From NCBI GenBank assembly GCA_963715675.1, contig OY970265.1, positions 4,154,001-4,218,000 of the forward strand: a stretch of 64,000 nucleotides of DNA, written 5' to 3'. The notes beneath the pieces are model-generated. The model made no database searches and had not been told where the DNA came from. It was given only the letters and a program-made list of their open reading frames with translations. The stretch comes from DASVWZ01 sp963715675. GTDB lineage: Bacteria; Acidobacteriota; Terriglobia; Terriglobales; Acidobacteriaceae. The first letter of the stretch is position 1; each line of letters opens with the position of its first letter. This document shows positions 9,244 to 17,757 of this stretch, piece by piece. A program made the position numbers and the translations under genes.

Positions 9244-9862
9244 CGACCTAGCGGGCGGCCCGGGCCACCCGCCGGATACAAGACCGCCTGGCACTTGAAT
9301 CACCGCATCCGCGAAGTCATGGGACAGGGCGACATACCCAAACTCGGCGGGATCGTGGAAGTTGACGCAACGTACGTCGGCAGAAAGCACAGGTCGGCAG
9401 AAACGTCGCACCAAGAAAGATATCGTCGGTGGGATTCGTCAGCGCGGCGGTGATCTGCGTCTCTTTAAGGCTGAGAGTAATAGCACGGCTGAACTCGCAA
9501 AGCACATCACGAAGAATGTCAGCACCGACGTGGACATGATCGTCACGGATGAATGGGCGGCCTATCCCGCTGCCATGATAGCGTCAGGCATCCACGGCAC
9601 GAAGCATGAAGCCATCCGGCACAAGGACAGAGTTTACGTTCGCGGGGAAGTCCACACGAATACGATTGAATCGGCCCTCTCGCTATTCAAGCGCGGTCTG
9701 ACGGGATCAGTCCATCAGATTTCGACAAAGCACTTGCAGCGGTACTTGGATGAGTTTTCCTACAGGTTCAATCGCAGGAACGATGACGGGGCATTCGTGG
9801 AAACCGTGCCTCGTCTGTGCGGATTCGATCCGCTTCCGTTTAGCGTTCTGACTTCCGAGTAG
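9220..9862 (+). pseudogene. IS1595-type (ISXO2-like) transposase remnant, frameshifted
   Basis: Two overlapping frames together give a damaged DDE-type transposase. Frame 1 (9220-9453) contains KTAWHLNHRIREVM and the first catalytic aspartate in IVEVDATYVG. Frame 2 (9362-9862) continues with DIVGGIRQRGGDLRLF, VTDEWAAYPA (second Asp), VHTNTIESALSLFKRGLTG and the tail LDEFSYRFNRR. The join near 9390-9420 needs a frame change and some residues are lost. The N-terminal zinc ribbon of the family is absent. No inverted repeats are evident. It is a dead copy, marking the region as mobile-element territory. Confidence 0.85.
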
Positions 9863-9955
9863 GCTTGGGTTTCTTCTTGTGTATGTCTAAGGTTTTCTGC
9901 GGCGGCTTGTTCAGCATCCGGCGCAAGACCTCGTCAAACTGTCCTTTGTCTGTCC

Positions 9956-10144
9956 TCACTTATCGACCTCTCTCACAAACTCACGCGGGAACCCAATGTT
10001 CCTCGGTTCCCTTTTTTCTAGTATCGCTCGACGGTATTCCTCATTCCGACAAACGAATACATACCTATCATCCCACGTCACTACTGCCTTAACTTGTTGA
10101 TCACAAAAGGCTTCCTTAGCTTCCACATGTTGGCCTCGCTGCAT
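9956..10144 (-). CDS. Small protein of unknown function in the island
   Basis: A 62-residue reading frame with GGAGGG 4 bases before the ATG at 10144. The sequence looks like a real folded protein rather than a chance frame: VVTWDDRYVFVCRNEEYRR followed by a basic EKREPRNIGFPREFVREVD end. I cannot name a family. It faces away from the DUF5343 gene, about 116 bases from its start. The frame continues upstream to 10174, but the ribosome site favours the start given. Confidence 0.5.
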   Translation of the reverse strand: MQRGQHVEAKEAFCDQQVKAVVTWDDRYVFVCRNEEYRRAILEKREPRNIGFPREFVREVDK

Positions 10145-10260
10145 CCCGCCCTCCATACTGGGCAGACTAGGCAAATCGAAAAGTATTGCCGCATTTCATC
10201 CTTGACTTATGGCAAATCATACCTTACGATACCTAGAGATTGCCACTGGAGGCAATAACT

Positions 10261-10983
10261 ATGGCCGAAGCCGTGAATAACAAAGTAACACCGCCGTACT
10301 TGCCTTACCGGACGTTCCTAAGCTCGCTCGACAAATTGGCGGAGGGCGTTCCACCTCGCATTGACCGAGGCATCTGGAAGAACCAGACCGGCAGCATTCA
10401 GAGCCTCATTATGGGAGCCTATCGGTTCTTTGAGTTGATCGATGACCAAGGGAAGCCCACCAAAAAACTCCACGACTTAGTAGCACACCGCGACAAGCCG
10501 AACGAGTACGTCAAAGCGATTCTAGAGGAAAAATATGCCGAAGTCATCAAGCACAATTTATCCACGATGACGGAGAATCTGATCAACGAATATTTTGAGG
10601 ATGCCTTCGGTGTTGAGGGCGAGACCAAGAGGAAGAGCATCACATTTTTTCTGCAAGCTGCCAAGGCTGTAGGCATATCCCTTTCAACATTTCTTCAGTC
10701 GCAGGTTCGAGTTCGTACATCTGGAACGCGCCGACGGCGACGAGATGACGCGGAAGAGGATGAGTTAGAGCAGGACACCGACGCGCAACCACAGCATAAC
10801 GGGGAGTCCAAGACCATCGAGCTACGCAGCGGCGGAACGCTCACTTTAACCGCATCTGTGGAGTTTTTCGCAATGGATTCCAGGGACCGAGTTTTCGTCT
10901 TTGAAATGATTGACAAACTGAATGAGTACGCAGCGGGGTCTAGCGATGCTCCGAGGGTCAGTGCACAAAAATTAGGGAATTGA
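10261..10983 (+). CDS. DUF5343 domain protein
   Basis: A 240-residue protein with GGAGG eight bases before the ATG at 10261. The N-terminal two thirds (YLPYRTFLSSLDKLAEGVPPRID, then SIQSLIMGAYRFFELIDDQGKPT and SITFFLQAAKAVGISLS) match what I recall of DUF5343, a helical family found on mobile DNA and in defence-type neighbourhoods, function unknown. A very basic run (TRRRRRDDAEEDELEQD) links to a C-terminal beta segment (KTIELRSGGTLTLTASVEFFAM) ending in a helix. Compositionally it is less GC-rich than the core genes, consistent with transfer. Confidence 0.65.
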   Translation: MAEAVNNKVTPPYLPYRTFLSSLDKLAEGVPPRIDRGIWKNQTGSIQSLIMGAYRFFELIDDQGKPTKKLHDLVAHRDKPNEYVKAILEEKYAEVIKHNLSTMTENLINEYFEDAFGVEGETKRKSITFFLQAAKAVGISLSTFLQSQVRVRTSGTRRRRRDDAEEDELEQDTDAQPQHNGESKTIELRSGGTLTLTASVEFFAMDSRDRVFVFEMIDKLNEYAAGSSDAPRVSAQKLGN

Positions 10984-11091
10984 CCAAACCGAAGGAAACA
11001 AGCCATTGTGAATGGAGACTCCTATGACTAGAAGAGAATTAGCCTTCCCCTACCATTGCAGCTTGCCGTGGGGGCGGGGCGAAAACACGAA

Positions 11092-11134
11092 GGTCCCGCA
11101 TCGCTGAATCCTCGCCGGAGCGCGATACGGGACC
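11092..11134 (+). other. Stable stem-loop 30 bases upstream of the allo-tRNA
   Basis: Arms 11092-11104 (GGTCCCGCATCGC) and 11122-11134 (GCGATACGGGACC) pair at 12 of 13 positions around a 17-nt loop. It lies between the DUF5343 gene and the tRNA with no reading frame of its own. It could be a terminator-like element, part of a longer tRNA precursor, or a separate small RNA. Confidence 0.55.
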
Positions 11135-11164
11135 GTGGTGAGCCGTTGCAATTGATTGCAGATC

Positions 11165-11252
11165 GGAGGGCGTCTAGCTGGCCGCTAGAACCCCGCCTTA
11201 TAAGCGGGAGTTCCTTTACTGGAACGGGGTCCGATCCCCCCACTCTCTGCCA
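11165..11252 (+). tRNA. Allo-tRNA (8/4 fold) with anticodon UAU, serine-type features
   Basis: Fold: acceptor 11165-11172 (GGAGGGCG) with 11241-11248 (CACTCTCT), 8 bp with two G-U pairs and one C-A mismatch; D arm 11174-11188 (CTAG / CTAG, loop containing GG); anticodon stem CCCGC / GCGGG with 7-nt loop CTTATAA at 11197-11203, so U33 is kept and the anticodon is UAU (11199-11201); long variable arm GTTCC-TTTACT-GGAAC at 11210-11225; T arm GGGG-TCCGATC-CCCC at 11226-11240, only 4 bp; G73 at 11249; encoded CCA 11250-11252. The long variable arm and G73 are serine identity elements, whereas UAU reads the isoleucine codon AUA. Tandem acceptor/T lengths of 8/4 define the allo-tRNA class known from some bacteria including Acidobacteria. 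Departures: A14 is absent and T54-T55 reads TC. Confidence 0.8.
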
Positions 11253-11292
11253 TTATAGCGCAACTGTCAACATGGCCCCAAAAGGAGGGTCA

Positions 11293-11541
11293 ATGGCTAT
11301 CTACAAATATTCAACCCATCTACACCCGTACACAGGTACGGGAAATGAAGAGTTCGACAAAATCTACGAACCCGGCACCAAGAGTGCATGGTCCGGCATA
11401 TACCGATGTGTTGCTTGCGGACACGAAGCTGTCCACACTACCGACAGAGTCATGCCTCCACAGAATCACCATGTTCACAAGCCAGGGCAAGGCAAGATTC
11501 AGTGGAAGCTTGTAGTGTCTGATTCTGCTCCGCCGTCTTAG
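11293..11541 (+). CDS. Small zinc-ribbon-like protein next to the allo-tRNA
   Basis: An 82-residue frame beginning 40 bases after the tRNA. AAAGGAGGG stands immediately before the ATG at 11293, an excellent ribosome site, so the start is firm even though the frame extends upstream through the tRNA. The middle has SGIYRCVACGHEA, a Cys-x2-Cys knuckle of a possible zinc ribbon, followed by His residues (NHHVHKPG). I do not know a function. It contains an AUA codon (the Ile of SGIYRC), the codon complementary to the neighbouring tRNA's anticodon. Confidence 0.65.
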   Translation: MAIYKYSTHLHPYTGTGNEEFDKIYEPGTKSAWSGIYRCVACGHEAVHTTDRVMPPQNHHVHKPGQGKIQWKLVVSDSAPPS

Positions 11542-11731
11542 GCAATACAAAACTGACAGAATCGTGAGGCTCCTGCGGAATGTTCTTCCACAGGAGCCTT
11601 CCGATATGCGCTACGGCATCGGCAACCGCTACCAGTTTATTAGCTGGCAACTGATCCCGCATGAACGCCAATACCTCTTGAACCTGTGCGTCTACTACAA
11701 TTTCCCTGTCACGGCTTTTTACTTTTTCCAT
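11450..11731 (-). CDS. Possible small protein, weak support
   Basis: A 93-residue frame with AAAGGG five bases before the ATG at 11731. The N-terminal 70 residues (MEKVKSRDREIVVDAQVQEV, then LAFMRDQLPANKLVAVADAV) look protein-like, with helical periodicity. The last 30 codons overlap the end of the better supported gene on the other strand, which makes the C-terminus doubtful. It may be a remnant of a longer gene. Confidence 0.35.
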   Translation of the reverse strand: MEKVKSRDREIVVDAQVQEVLAFMRDQLPANKLVAVADAVAHIGRLLWKNIPQEPHDSVSFVLPKTAEQNQTLQASTESCLALACEHGDSVEA

Positions 11732-11765
11732 ACTTACCCTTTCTGTGCCAAGTGAATAGTCTTGG

Positions 11766-11796
11766 GTAAATTGTGGAAACTGTCCCGATTCGGAGC
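11766..11796 (+). repeat. 31-bp direct repeat, right copy
   Basis: Second copy of the repeat at 9213-9243 (30 of 31 identical, same orientation). It lies 2.55 kb from the first and just before the AT-rich, gene-free right edge of the island. Confidence 0.85.
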
Positions 11797-11879
11797 TCTC
11801 ATCATCGACACCGCGCACACGCACGCCTCCATGATCTCCCTCCTTGACAAGACCGCACAACGAGCGCACAATATCCAAA

Positions 11880-12271
11880 AGATATTAATAACGTTTATAT
11901 GTTATCTCATAGGATAGACGCCCCATCAGGTATAGCGGGCGCATCGAGATCACTGGGAGGGAACAAAGACAGCAAGAGAGTCGAATCCAGGCCGCTAAGC
12001 CCCATGTTTTCTATATTATGATATAAAGCCTTTATAATCTATATTTTGCGGCTGTTAGTGCAAAACAGGGGTGAAAATGGCATAAAACAGCGGTCTCAAC
12101 GACGTTTGTTTTCTGGACTTTACGAAGCGCCAAAATGACAAGCCGCTTGTTTTCTATAGTTTAGCAAAATGTCAAAACAGGGGAAGGGGTAACACCAGAC
12201 CAGGACACCCCGCCGTCGCCAACGGCCACCTACAGAGCCTCCTGCCTCGACCACCTATAAGAGAGGCGCCT
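11880..12271. other. AT-rich gene-free stretch with repeated AAAACA-type motifs
   Basis: No credible gene. The first half is AT-rich (for example around 11880-11910 and 12005-12050), in contrast to the GC-rich core. The second half repeats a short word on both strands: CAAAACAGGGG at about 12060 and 12172, TAAAACAGCGG at about 12083, and the reverse-type TTGTTTTCT at about 12108 and 12148. This could be a protein-binding array or the scar of an element end. The stretch ends at the stop codon of the Pat-like gene. Confidence 0.5.
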
Positions 12272-15043
12272 CTACAGCTTCAGCACCGCCTCCACCGTGC
12301 CATCTTCCATATCGCTTTTCAAAGTGAACCCCAGCTTGTTGCAGATGGCGATCATCTCGTGGTTCTCGGTGAGGACGGTCGAAATCACTTTCTCCAGCTT
12401 CTCTTCACGGGCGATGGCAATCAGCCGGCGGTAAAGTTCCGTACCCATTCCCTGATGCTGGTAACGGTCATCAACCAGCACCGCCAGTTCACCTTCGTTC
12501 CGTCCGCGCAACTTGCTCAGGCGGCCGATGGAGATAATCTCGGGCGAGCCGTCGGGCTGCTTGCGCTCCATCGCCAGCGCCATCTCGCGATCGTAGTCAA
12601 TGAAGCAGATGCGCGTGAGCCGCTCGTGCGCGGTGCGCTGGCTTAACCGCAGCGGCTGGAAGTAACGCAGGTAGACGCTGCGTTCCGAAAGTGCCTGATG
12701 CAGTTTGATCAGCAGCGGTTCGTCCTCCGGGCGAATCGGACGAATCGTCACCGCATCACCATTCTTCAGGGTCCACGGCTTGACGTACTGAATGGGATAC
12801 GGACGAATCGCCAGCCGCGGCAAGTCCTGCACCTGCACTTCCGGCCCGTACAGCACCACTCGCGCGTCCAGCGCCAGCAACCGCTCGGGCGAAGCCAGCA
12901 GCGGATTGATGTCAATCTCGCGGATCCACGGCTGCTCGACCACCAGGTGACTGAAGCGCACCAGCAACTCATCCAGCGCCGCCAGATCCACCGGCTTCCG
13001 TCCGCGGACTCCTTGCAGGGCTTCGTAGACGTGGGTTTGCTCCATCATGCGCCGCGCCAAGGTCGTGGTCAGCGGCGGCAAAGCCAGCGCCCGGTCTTTG
13101 AACACCTCCACCAGCTGTCCGCCCGCGCCGAACAGCAACACCGGCCCAAACTGAGGGTCAACGCTGCTGCCCACAATCACCTCGTAGCCGTCGAGTTTCA
13201 CCATGGGCTGCACCGTCACGCCCAGGAAGTCGCCTTCGCCGGCCTTTTCCTGCACCGAGCGCTGGATCCTCCGAAACGCCAGATGCACGGCCTCGGCATC
13301 CAGCAGGTTGAGCGCGACTCCCCCGACATCCGTCTTGTGGGTGATGGTCTCGGAGAAGAGTTTGAGCACCACCGGATAGCCGATCGTGTCGGCTTGTTCC
13401 ACCGCCTCGGCTTCTGAGACGGCAATGCTCGTCGGAACCACCGGAATGCCATACGCAGCCAGCAGTTGTTTCGACTCGACTTCGGTCAGAATCGTGCGGC
13501 CCGTCGGCCGGACACCTCGAATAATGCGCTCGGCAGTGGCTCGATCCGGGCCCTGATCCAGTTCCGTGGGCATCGACGGGGTTTCGTACAGACCGCGCAG
13601 GTTGTAGCTATAGCGCCACATGTAGTTAAAGACGCGTGCCGCCGTATCCGGAAACGGAAATGTGGGGATGGCCGCCCGATTCAGGATGTCCGTGCCCGCG
13701 GCCATTTCAGCGCCGCCCATCCAGCTGGCGATCACCGGCTTGCCGGTGCTCTTCGCGAAGGCCTTCAGCCGGTCGGCGGTCTGGGTGGGGTCCGCCATCC
13801 CCTGCGGACACAGGATGGCCAGCATGCCATCGACATTGGCGTCCTGAGAGACGATTTCCACGACCTTGGCGTACTTGTCGGGCAGGGCATCGCCGAGCAC
13901 ATCGACCGGATTGTTGTGGCTCCAGTTGGGCGAAAGAATGGCGTTGAGCTCCTCCATGGATTTCGCGGAAAGCTCGGCCAGTTGTCCGCCGTCGGCGATC
14001 ACCGAATCCGCCGCCAGCACCCCCGGCCCGCCCGCATTGGTCACCACCGCCAGATGCGGGCCGCGGGGCCGCGGCTGTTTCGACAGCACTTCCGCCATGT
14101 AGAACAGGTCGGCGATGGTGTTGACGCGCAGCACGCCGCTGCGCCGGAACGCCGCTTCCAGAACTTCGTCGCTGCCGGTCAGCGCTCCGGTATGCGATGC
14201 CGCCGCGGTGGCGGCCGCCTGCGTGCGTCCGGCCTTGATCACGATGATCGGTTTGTTCAGCGAAACCTCGCGGGCGGCGGAGAGAAACGAGCGCGCATCA
14301 CCCACCGACTCCATGTACATCACGATGCTGTGGGTCCGCGGATCGTTCCCCAGATAGTCGATCAAGTCGCCCCAGCCGACATCCAGCATCGACCCGACGG
14401 AGACGAAAGAGCTGAAGCCGACCATTTCCTTCTGGCACCAATCCAGCACGGCCGTGCACAGCGCTCCACTCTGGCTAATGAAGGCGACATTTCCCGGACG
14501 CGCAATGTTCGGAGCAAAGGTCGCGTTCAGGCCGCTGAGAGGATTCATCACACCCAGGCAATTGGGCCCGATCAGCCGTACTCCCGTGCCTTCCAGGCGT
14601 TCGAGAATCTCCGCCTCCAGCTTTTTCCCCTCTTCGCCGTGTTCCTTGAATCCTGCCGAGATCACGATAATTCCGCGCACTCCCTGCTCGATGCAGTCCG
14701 TAATGATTGCCGGGACGGTTGGGGAGGGAGTCACGATCACCGCCAGTTCGACCAGCTCGGGAATATCGCCCACACGCTGGTACGCCTTGATTCCAAGCAC
14801 ACTGGTGCGCTTTTCGCTGACCGGATACACGGTGCCGCCAAACGGGCTGCTGACCAGGCTCCAGACCACGGCGCGCCCCACGCTGCCCTGGCGATCCGAA
14901 GCCCCGATCACCGCCACGCTGTGCGGAGCGAAAATGGAGTCGAGTGGATGTTTGTCCGCGCGCAGCACGTCGTGGGCGCGATCATGCGCCGGAACCGTTT
15001 TGTTGCTTTTGCCCACTTTGATGCCAGGCTTCACGATGTTCAT
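12272..15043 (-). CDS. Pat/YfiQ-like fusion: NDP-forming acyl-CoA ligase plus GNAT acetyltransferase
   Basis: A 923-residue protein. In order: a CoA-binding Rossmann domain (SVAVIGASDRQGSVGRAVV near residue 50), succinyl-CoA-ligase-like domains with ASHTGALTGSDEVLEAAFRR, an ATP-grasp domain (PVVLKLFSETITHKTDVGG to EIDINPLLASPE), then a C-terminal GNAT domain (VLVDDRYQHQGMGTELYRRL). This is the architecture of protein lysine acetyltransferase Pat/YfiQ, which acetylates metabolic enzymes such as acetyl-CoA synthetase; in enzymes where the ligase part is active it makes acetate and ATP. The SHTGA histidine region is intact, so ligase activity is possible. It is divergent from purM. Confidence 0.88.
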   Translation of the reverse strand: MNIVKPGIKVGKSNKTVPAHDRAHDVLRADKHPLDSIFAPHSVAVIGASDRQGSVGRAVVWSLVSSPFGGTVYPVSEKRTSVLGIKAYQRVGDIPELVELAVIVTPSPTVPAIITDCIEQGVRGIIVISAGFKEHGEEGKKLEAEILERLEGTGVRLIGPNCLGVMNPLSGLNATFAPNIARPGNVAFISQSGALCTAVLDWCQKEMVGFSSFVSVGSMLDVGWGDLIDYLGNDPRTHSIVMYMESVGDARSFLSAAREVSLNKPIIVIKAGRTQAAATAAASHTGALTGSDEVLEAAFRRSGVLRVNTIADLFYMAEVLSKQPRPRGPHLAVVTNAGGPGVLAADSVIADGGQLAELSAKSMEELNAILSPNWSHNNPVDVLGDALPDKYAKVVEIVSQDANVDGMLAILCPQGMADPTQTADRLKAFAKSTGKPVIASWMGGAEMAAGTDILNRAAIPTFPFPDTAARVFNYMWRYSYNLRGLYETPSMPTELDQGPDRATAERIIRGVRPTGRTILTEVESKQLLAAYGIPVVPTSIAVSEAEAVEQADTIGYPVVLKLFSETITHKTDVGGVALNLLDAEAVHLAFRRIQRSVQEKAGEGDFLGVTVQPMVKLDGYEVIVGSSVDPQFGPVLLFGAGGQLVEVFKDRALALPPLTTTLARRMMEQTHVYEALQGVRGRKPVDLAALDELLVRFSHLVVEQPWIREIDINPLLASPERLLALDARVVLYGPEVQVQDLPRLAIRPYPIQYVKPWTLKNGDAVTIRPIRPEDEPLLIKLHQALSERSVYLRYFQPLRLSQRTAHERLTRICFIDYDREMALAMERKQPDGSPEIISIGRLSKLRGRNEGELAVLVDDRYQHQGMGTELYRRLIAIAREEKLEKVISTVLTENHEMIAICNKLGFTLKSDMEDGTVEAVLKL

Positions 15044-15181
15044 AGCAGCGCAAGTTTACCCTTTTCCGCGCTGCGTCGTCTGTGGCGGTCATCACGTTGG
15101 GCTCGCGGCAGATCATGCTACAATGACTCGCGTTCGAGATGGGTTCAGGTGGCCCTTCGGTACGACCACGGACTTATACGC

Positions 15182-16234
15182 GTGACCCAGAATCCTACGG
15201 AAATTTCGGTCGTCACCTACGCCGATGCAGGCGTCGACATTGACCGCGCTAACCGCACCAAGAAACGCATCAAGTATCTGGCCCACAAGACTTTTACCCG
15301 CGGTGTGCTGAGCGAAATCGGGGGTTTCGGCGGGCTGTTCTCCATCGACAAGCAGAAGTACGTTGACCCAGTGCTGGTTTCCAGCGTGGACGGCGTCGGC
15401 ACCAAGCTGAAAGTTGCCTTCGAGATGAAGGTGCACCACACCGTCGGCGCCGACCTGGTCAACCACTGCGTGAATGACATCGCCGTGCAAGGCGCCGCTC
15501 CCATGTTTTTCATGGACTATCTCGCCACCGGAAAGCTCGATCCCGAGGTCGCCGAGAAAGTCGTCGAGGGTCTGGCGGACGCCTGCAAACACAACGGCTG
15601 CGCCCTCATCGGCGGCGAAACTGCCGAGATGCCGGGCTTTTATCCGGAGGGCGAATATGATCTGGCCGGCTTTATTGTAGGCGTGGTCGAGCGCGAGAAG
15701 ATCATCACCGGCAAGGCCGTGGAAGCGGGAGACGTGATCCTCGGCCTGGTTTCCAACGGGTTGCACACCAACGGCTATTCCCTGGCCCGCAAGCTGTTGT
15801 TCGAAGTCGCCCACAACACGCCGGAAACCTACGTCAACGAACTCAAGGGCAAAGTCGGAAACGAACTGATGCGCAGCCACCGCAGCTACTGGCCGGTCGT
15901 CAAGAAACTGGTTGCCGGGGATTGTGTTTCCGCCATGGCCCATATCACTGGCGGAGGCATTACCGAGAATCTCCCGCGCGTGCTGCCCAAAGGCGTGGCC
16001 GCGCTGATTGAGTTGGGATCGTGGCCAAGCCAGCCGATCTTCGAACATTTACAACAGCTCGGCAACGTTCCTCAGGACGAAATGCTGCGGACGTTCAACA
16101 TGGGCCTCGGCATGTTGCTGGTCGTTCCCGCCGCGAAGTTCAAGAAAGCCCAGACCGTGCTCGACAAGATCGGCGAGAAAGCCTACACCGTTGGAAGAAT
16201 CGTGAAGGGCGACCGCAAAGTGATGTACACGTGA
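15182..16234 (+). CDS. purM: Phosphoribosylformylglycinamidine cyclo-ligase (AIR synthetase)
   Basis: Fifth step of purine synthesis: ATP-dependent ring closure of FGAM to AIR. The product begins VTQNPTEISVVTYADAGVDI and has the conserved SSVDGVGTKLKVAFEM, CVNDIAVQGAAPMFFMDYLA, ALIGGETAEMPGFY and AHITGGGITENLPRVLP motifs; 350 residues is the family length. The start is a GTG at 15182; the frame is open far upstream only because it lies antisense to the neighbouring gene. The ribosome site is weak. Confidence 0.95.
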   Translation: MTQNPTEISVVTYADAGVDIDRANRTKKRIKYLAHKTFTRGVLSEIGGFGGLFSIDKQKYVDPVLVSSVDGVGTKLKVAFEMKVHHTVGADLVNHCVNDIAVQGAAPMFFMDYLATGKLDPEVAEKVVEGLADACKHNGCALIGGETAEMPGFYPEGEYDLAGFIVGVVEREKIITGKAVEAGDVILGLVSNGLHTNGYSLARKLLFEVAHNTPETYVNELKGKVGNELMRSHRSYWPVVKKLVAGDCVSAMAHITGGGITENLPRVLPKGVAALIELGSWPSQPIFEHLQQLGNVPQDEMLRTFNMGLGMLLVVPAAKFKKAQTVLDKIGEKAYTVGRIVKGDRKVMYT

Positions 16235-16237
16235 CGG

Positions 16238-16693
16238 ATGGAGCCACTGCCTGGATATCCGCCATATAAGTCTTCGGGGGCTCCTAGGCGGAAAGATCGT
16301 TCGCCCGGGCTGATCTTGCTCATGGTCGCAGTAGTCGTCCTTCTGGCACGAGCCACACAGGCACGGACACTGCAAGCCCAGTCACCGAAGGAAACCGCGG
16401 CCGGCTGCGTGGTGAAGCATGCGGATGTGAACGCCTCGGCAATGTCTGATCGTGCGTTCTCGGGCCGAGTGCGCGCGGGCGAAAGCTATCAGTGCGAATT
16501 CATTCAGGGATTCGTCTTTCGACTTGAGCCCACGGCTGACGGGTGGGAAATCGCAGTGCGCGAGGAGAACCGTACCGAGAACCTGGTCCGACTAACGCCC
16601 TCGGTGAACGGCCGCTCCCCTGTCGTGATTGCGGGGGCGGATTTTGCAGGTGCGGCTAACTCCACCACGAACCCACCTATTGAACTTTGCATA
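16238..16693 (+). pseudogene. 5' part of an exported TonB-domain gene broken by IS630
   Basis: Begins 3 bases after purM. Codes for a basic N-terminus, a membrane/signal helix (GLILLMVAVVVLLARAT) and a beta-rich domain with YQCEFIQGFVFRLEPTADGW and NRTENLVRLTPSVNG. The frame stops inside the IS element. The rest of the gene resumes at 17758. The two halves look like one protein, but joining them at the TA target does not restore the frame by my reading, so there is probably another small indel. In related genes this family is an exported protein of unknown role; here the 3' half ends in a TonB C-terminal domain. Confidence 0.7.
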
Positions 16694-17757
16694 ATATAGT
16701 TACAACGGAAACAGTTCGGCCTGCCGCCAGAAGGCAATGACCAACGTGGGTCGCTTCCGCATCCGGCGCAAAGCCTTGCGGGCGTAGTGGCTTAACTGGC
16801 CAAAGTTCTGCGGGCAGAAGTTCGGTAGCTCGTGTTGCTTCCAATGCGACCAGAGATACTCGACCGGATTCAGATCGGGCGCATATCCGGGAAGAAACTC
16901 CACCCACAACCGCCCGCGCTGTTGGCGGATGAACTCCCAGGTCATGCGGCTGCGATGGCCAGTCAATCCGTCCCAGACAATGAGCAGCTTGCCGGGGATG
17001 TGGCGCAGCAAGTGCCCGAGGAACTCGATGATTTGCGGGCTGCGAATGGTCCCAGGAAACAGCCGGAAATAGAAGTTCCACCACGTCACCCCCGCCATGG
17101 CCGACAGCGTCTTCCAGTTGAAGTGATATTGCAGCACCGGCGTTTGTCCGCGCGGCGCCCAGGTGCGGCAACGGTGCGGGCGTTCGCTCAATCCGCTTTC
17201 GTCGATGAAGACGATGGTGCGGCCTTCTTTTTGGGCTTTTTTTTAATCTCCGGCCAGCGCTGCTGCTTCCACCGCCGGATCTTATCTTCATCGCGCTCCA
17301 GCGCCCGTCCGACTGGACGCTGGCAACTCCATCCCAGCTGCCGCAGGATGCGCCACGCTTGCGAAGGGTGATACTTCACTCCGCATTCCTGCTCGATCAG
17401 GTGGGCGACTCGCCACGAAGTCCACAAACTGGTTTCGTACCCCAGCGCCTGCGGTCCGCGTTTCAAGCCACCCTCAATGCGCCGCAGATCTTCGGGGCGT
17501 AAGCGGGCGCGCCGTCCGGCGTGCCCAGCCTTTTTCAAAGCCCGTATCCCGCCCTCCTTCAGTTGCGCGGCCCAGCGACTCACCGATTGCCGGTGTACTC
17601 CCACCTGACGAGCGACTTCGGAAGGATGCACTCCCTGACGCAACAACCGCGCCCCTAGCAATCGCCGCTCCTCCAACTTCTGAAAATCTCGCCGTACTCC
17701 CGCCGGGTTTCCCATAACCGGAGAGTAGCACAAGATCATCAGAATGTCACTATATTA
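16692..17757. mobile_element. IS630-family insertion sequence with TA target duplication
   Basis: The ends are inverted repeats: TAATATAGTTACA at 16692-16704 and the matching TGTCACTATATTA at 17745-17757 (12 of 13). The TA at each edge fits the TA target duplication of the IS630/Tc1 group. The element is about 1.06 kb and is filled by one transposase in two frames. It splits a TonB-domain gene. Both ends and both frames look intact, so it may still be active. Confidence 0.85.
16700..17739 (-). CDS. IS630 transposase, made by -1 frameshift from two frames
   Basis: Frame A (17739-17188) has the helix-turn-helix region (GVHPSEVARQVGVHRQSVSRW) and winged helix. Frame B (to 16700) has the catalytic core. 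The first aspartate (TIVFIDESGL) is read only if the ribosome shifts -1 on the run of eight A (17244-17237 on the reverse strand: AAA AAA AAG), since it lies upstream of any start codon of frame B. The second aspartate is in LIVWDGLTGH and the third acid residue in APDLNPVEYLWSHWK. Frames overlap by ATGA-type junction at 17191-17188. A fused product of about 345 residues is the usual IS630 size. Confidence 0.85.

Noticed and set aside
11165..11252. Normal tRNA-Ile (CAU/UAU) or tRNA-Sec
   Set aside because: It has a long variable arm, which tRNA-Ile lacks, and the anticodon UAU is not that of tRNA-Sec (UCA). The 8/4 reading fits best.
13466..15181. Long N-terminal extension of purM
   Set aside because: The open frame is antisense to the Pat-like gene and gives His/Arg-rich sequence without family resemblance; purM proper starts at the GTG at 15182.
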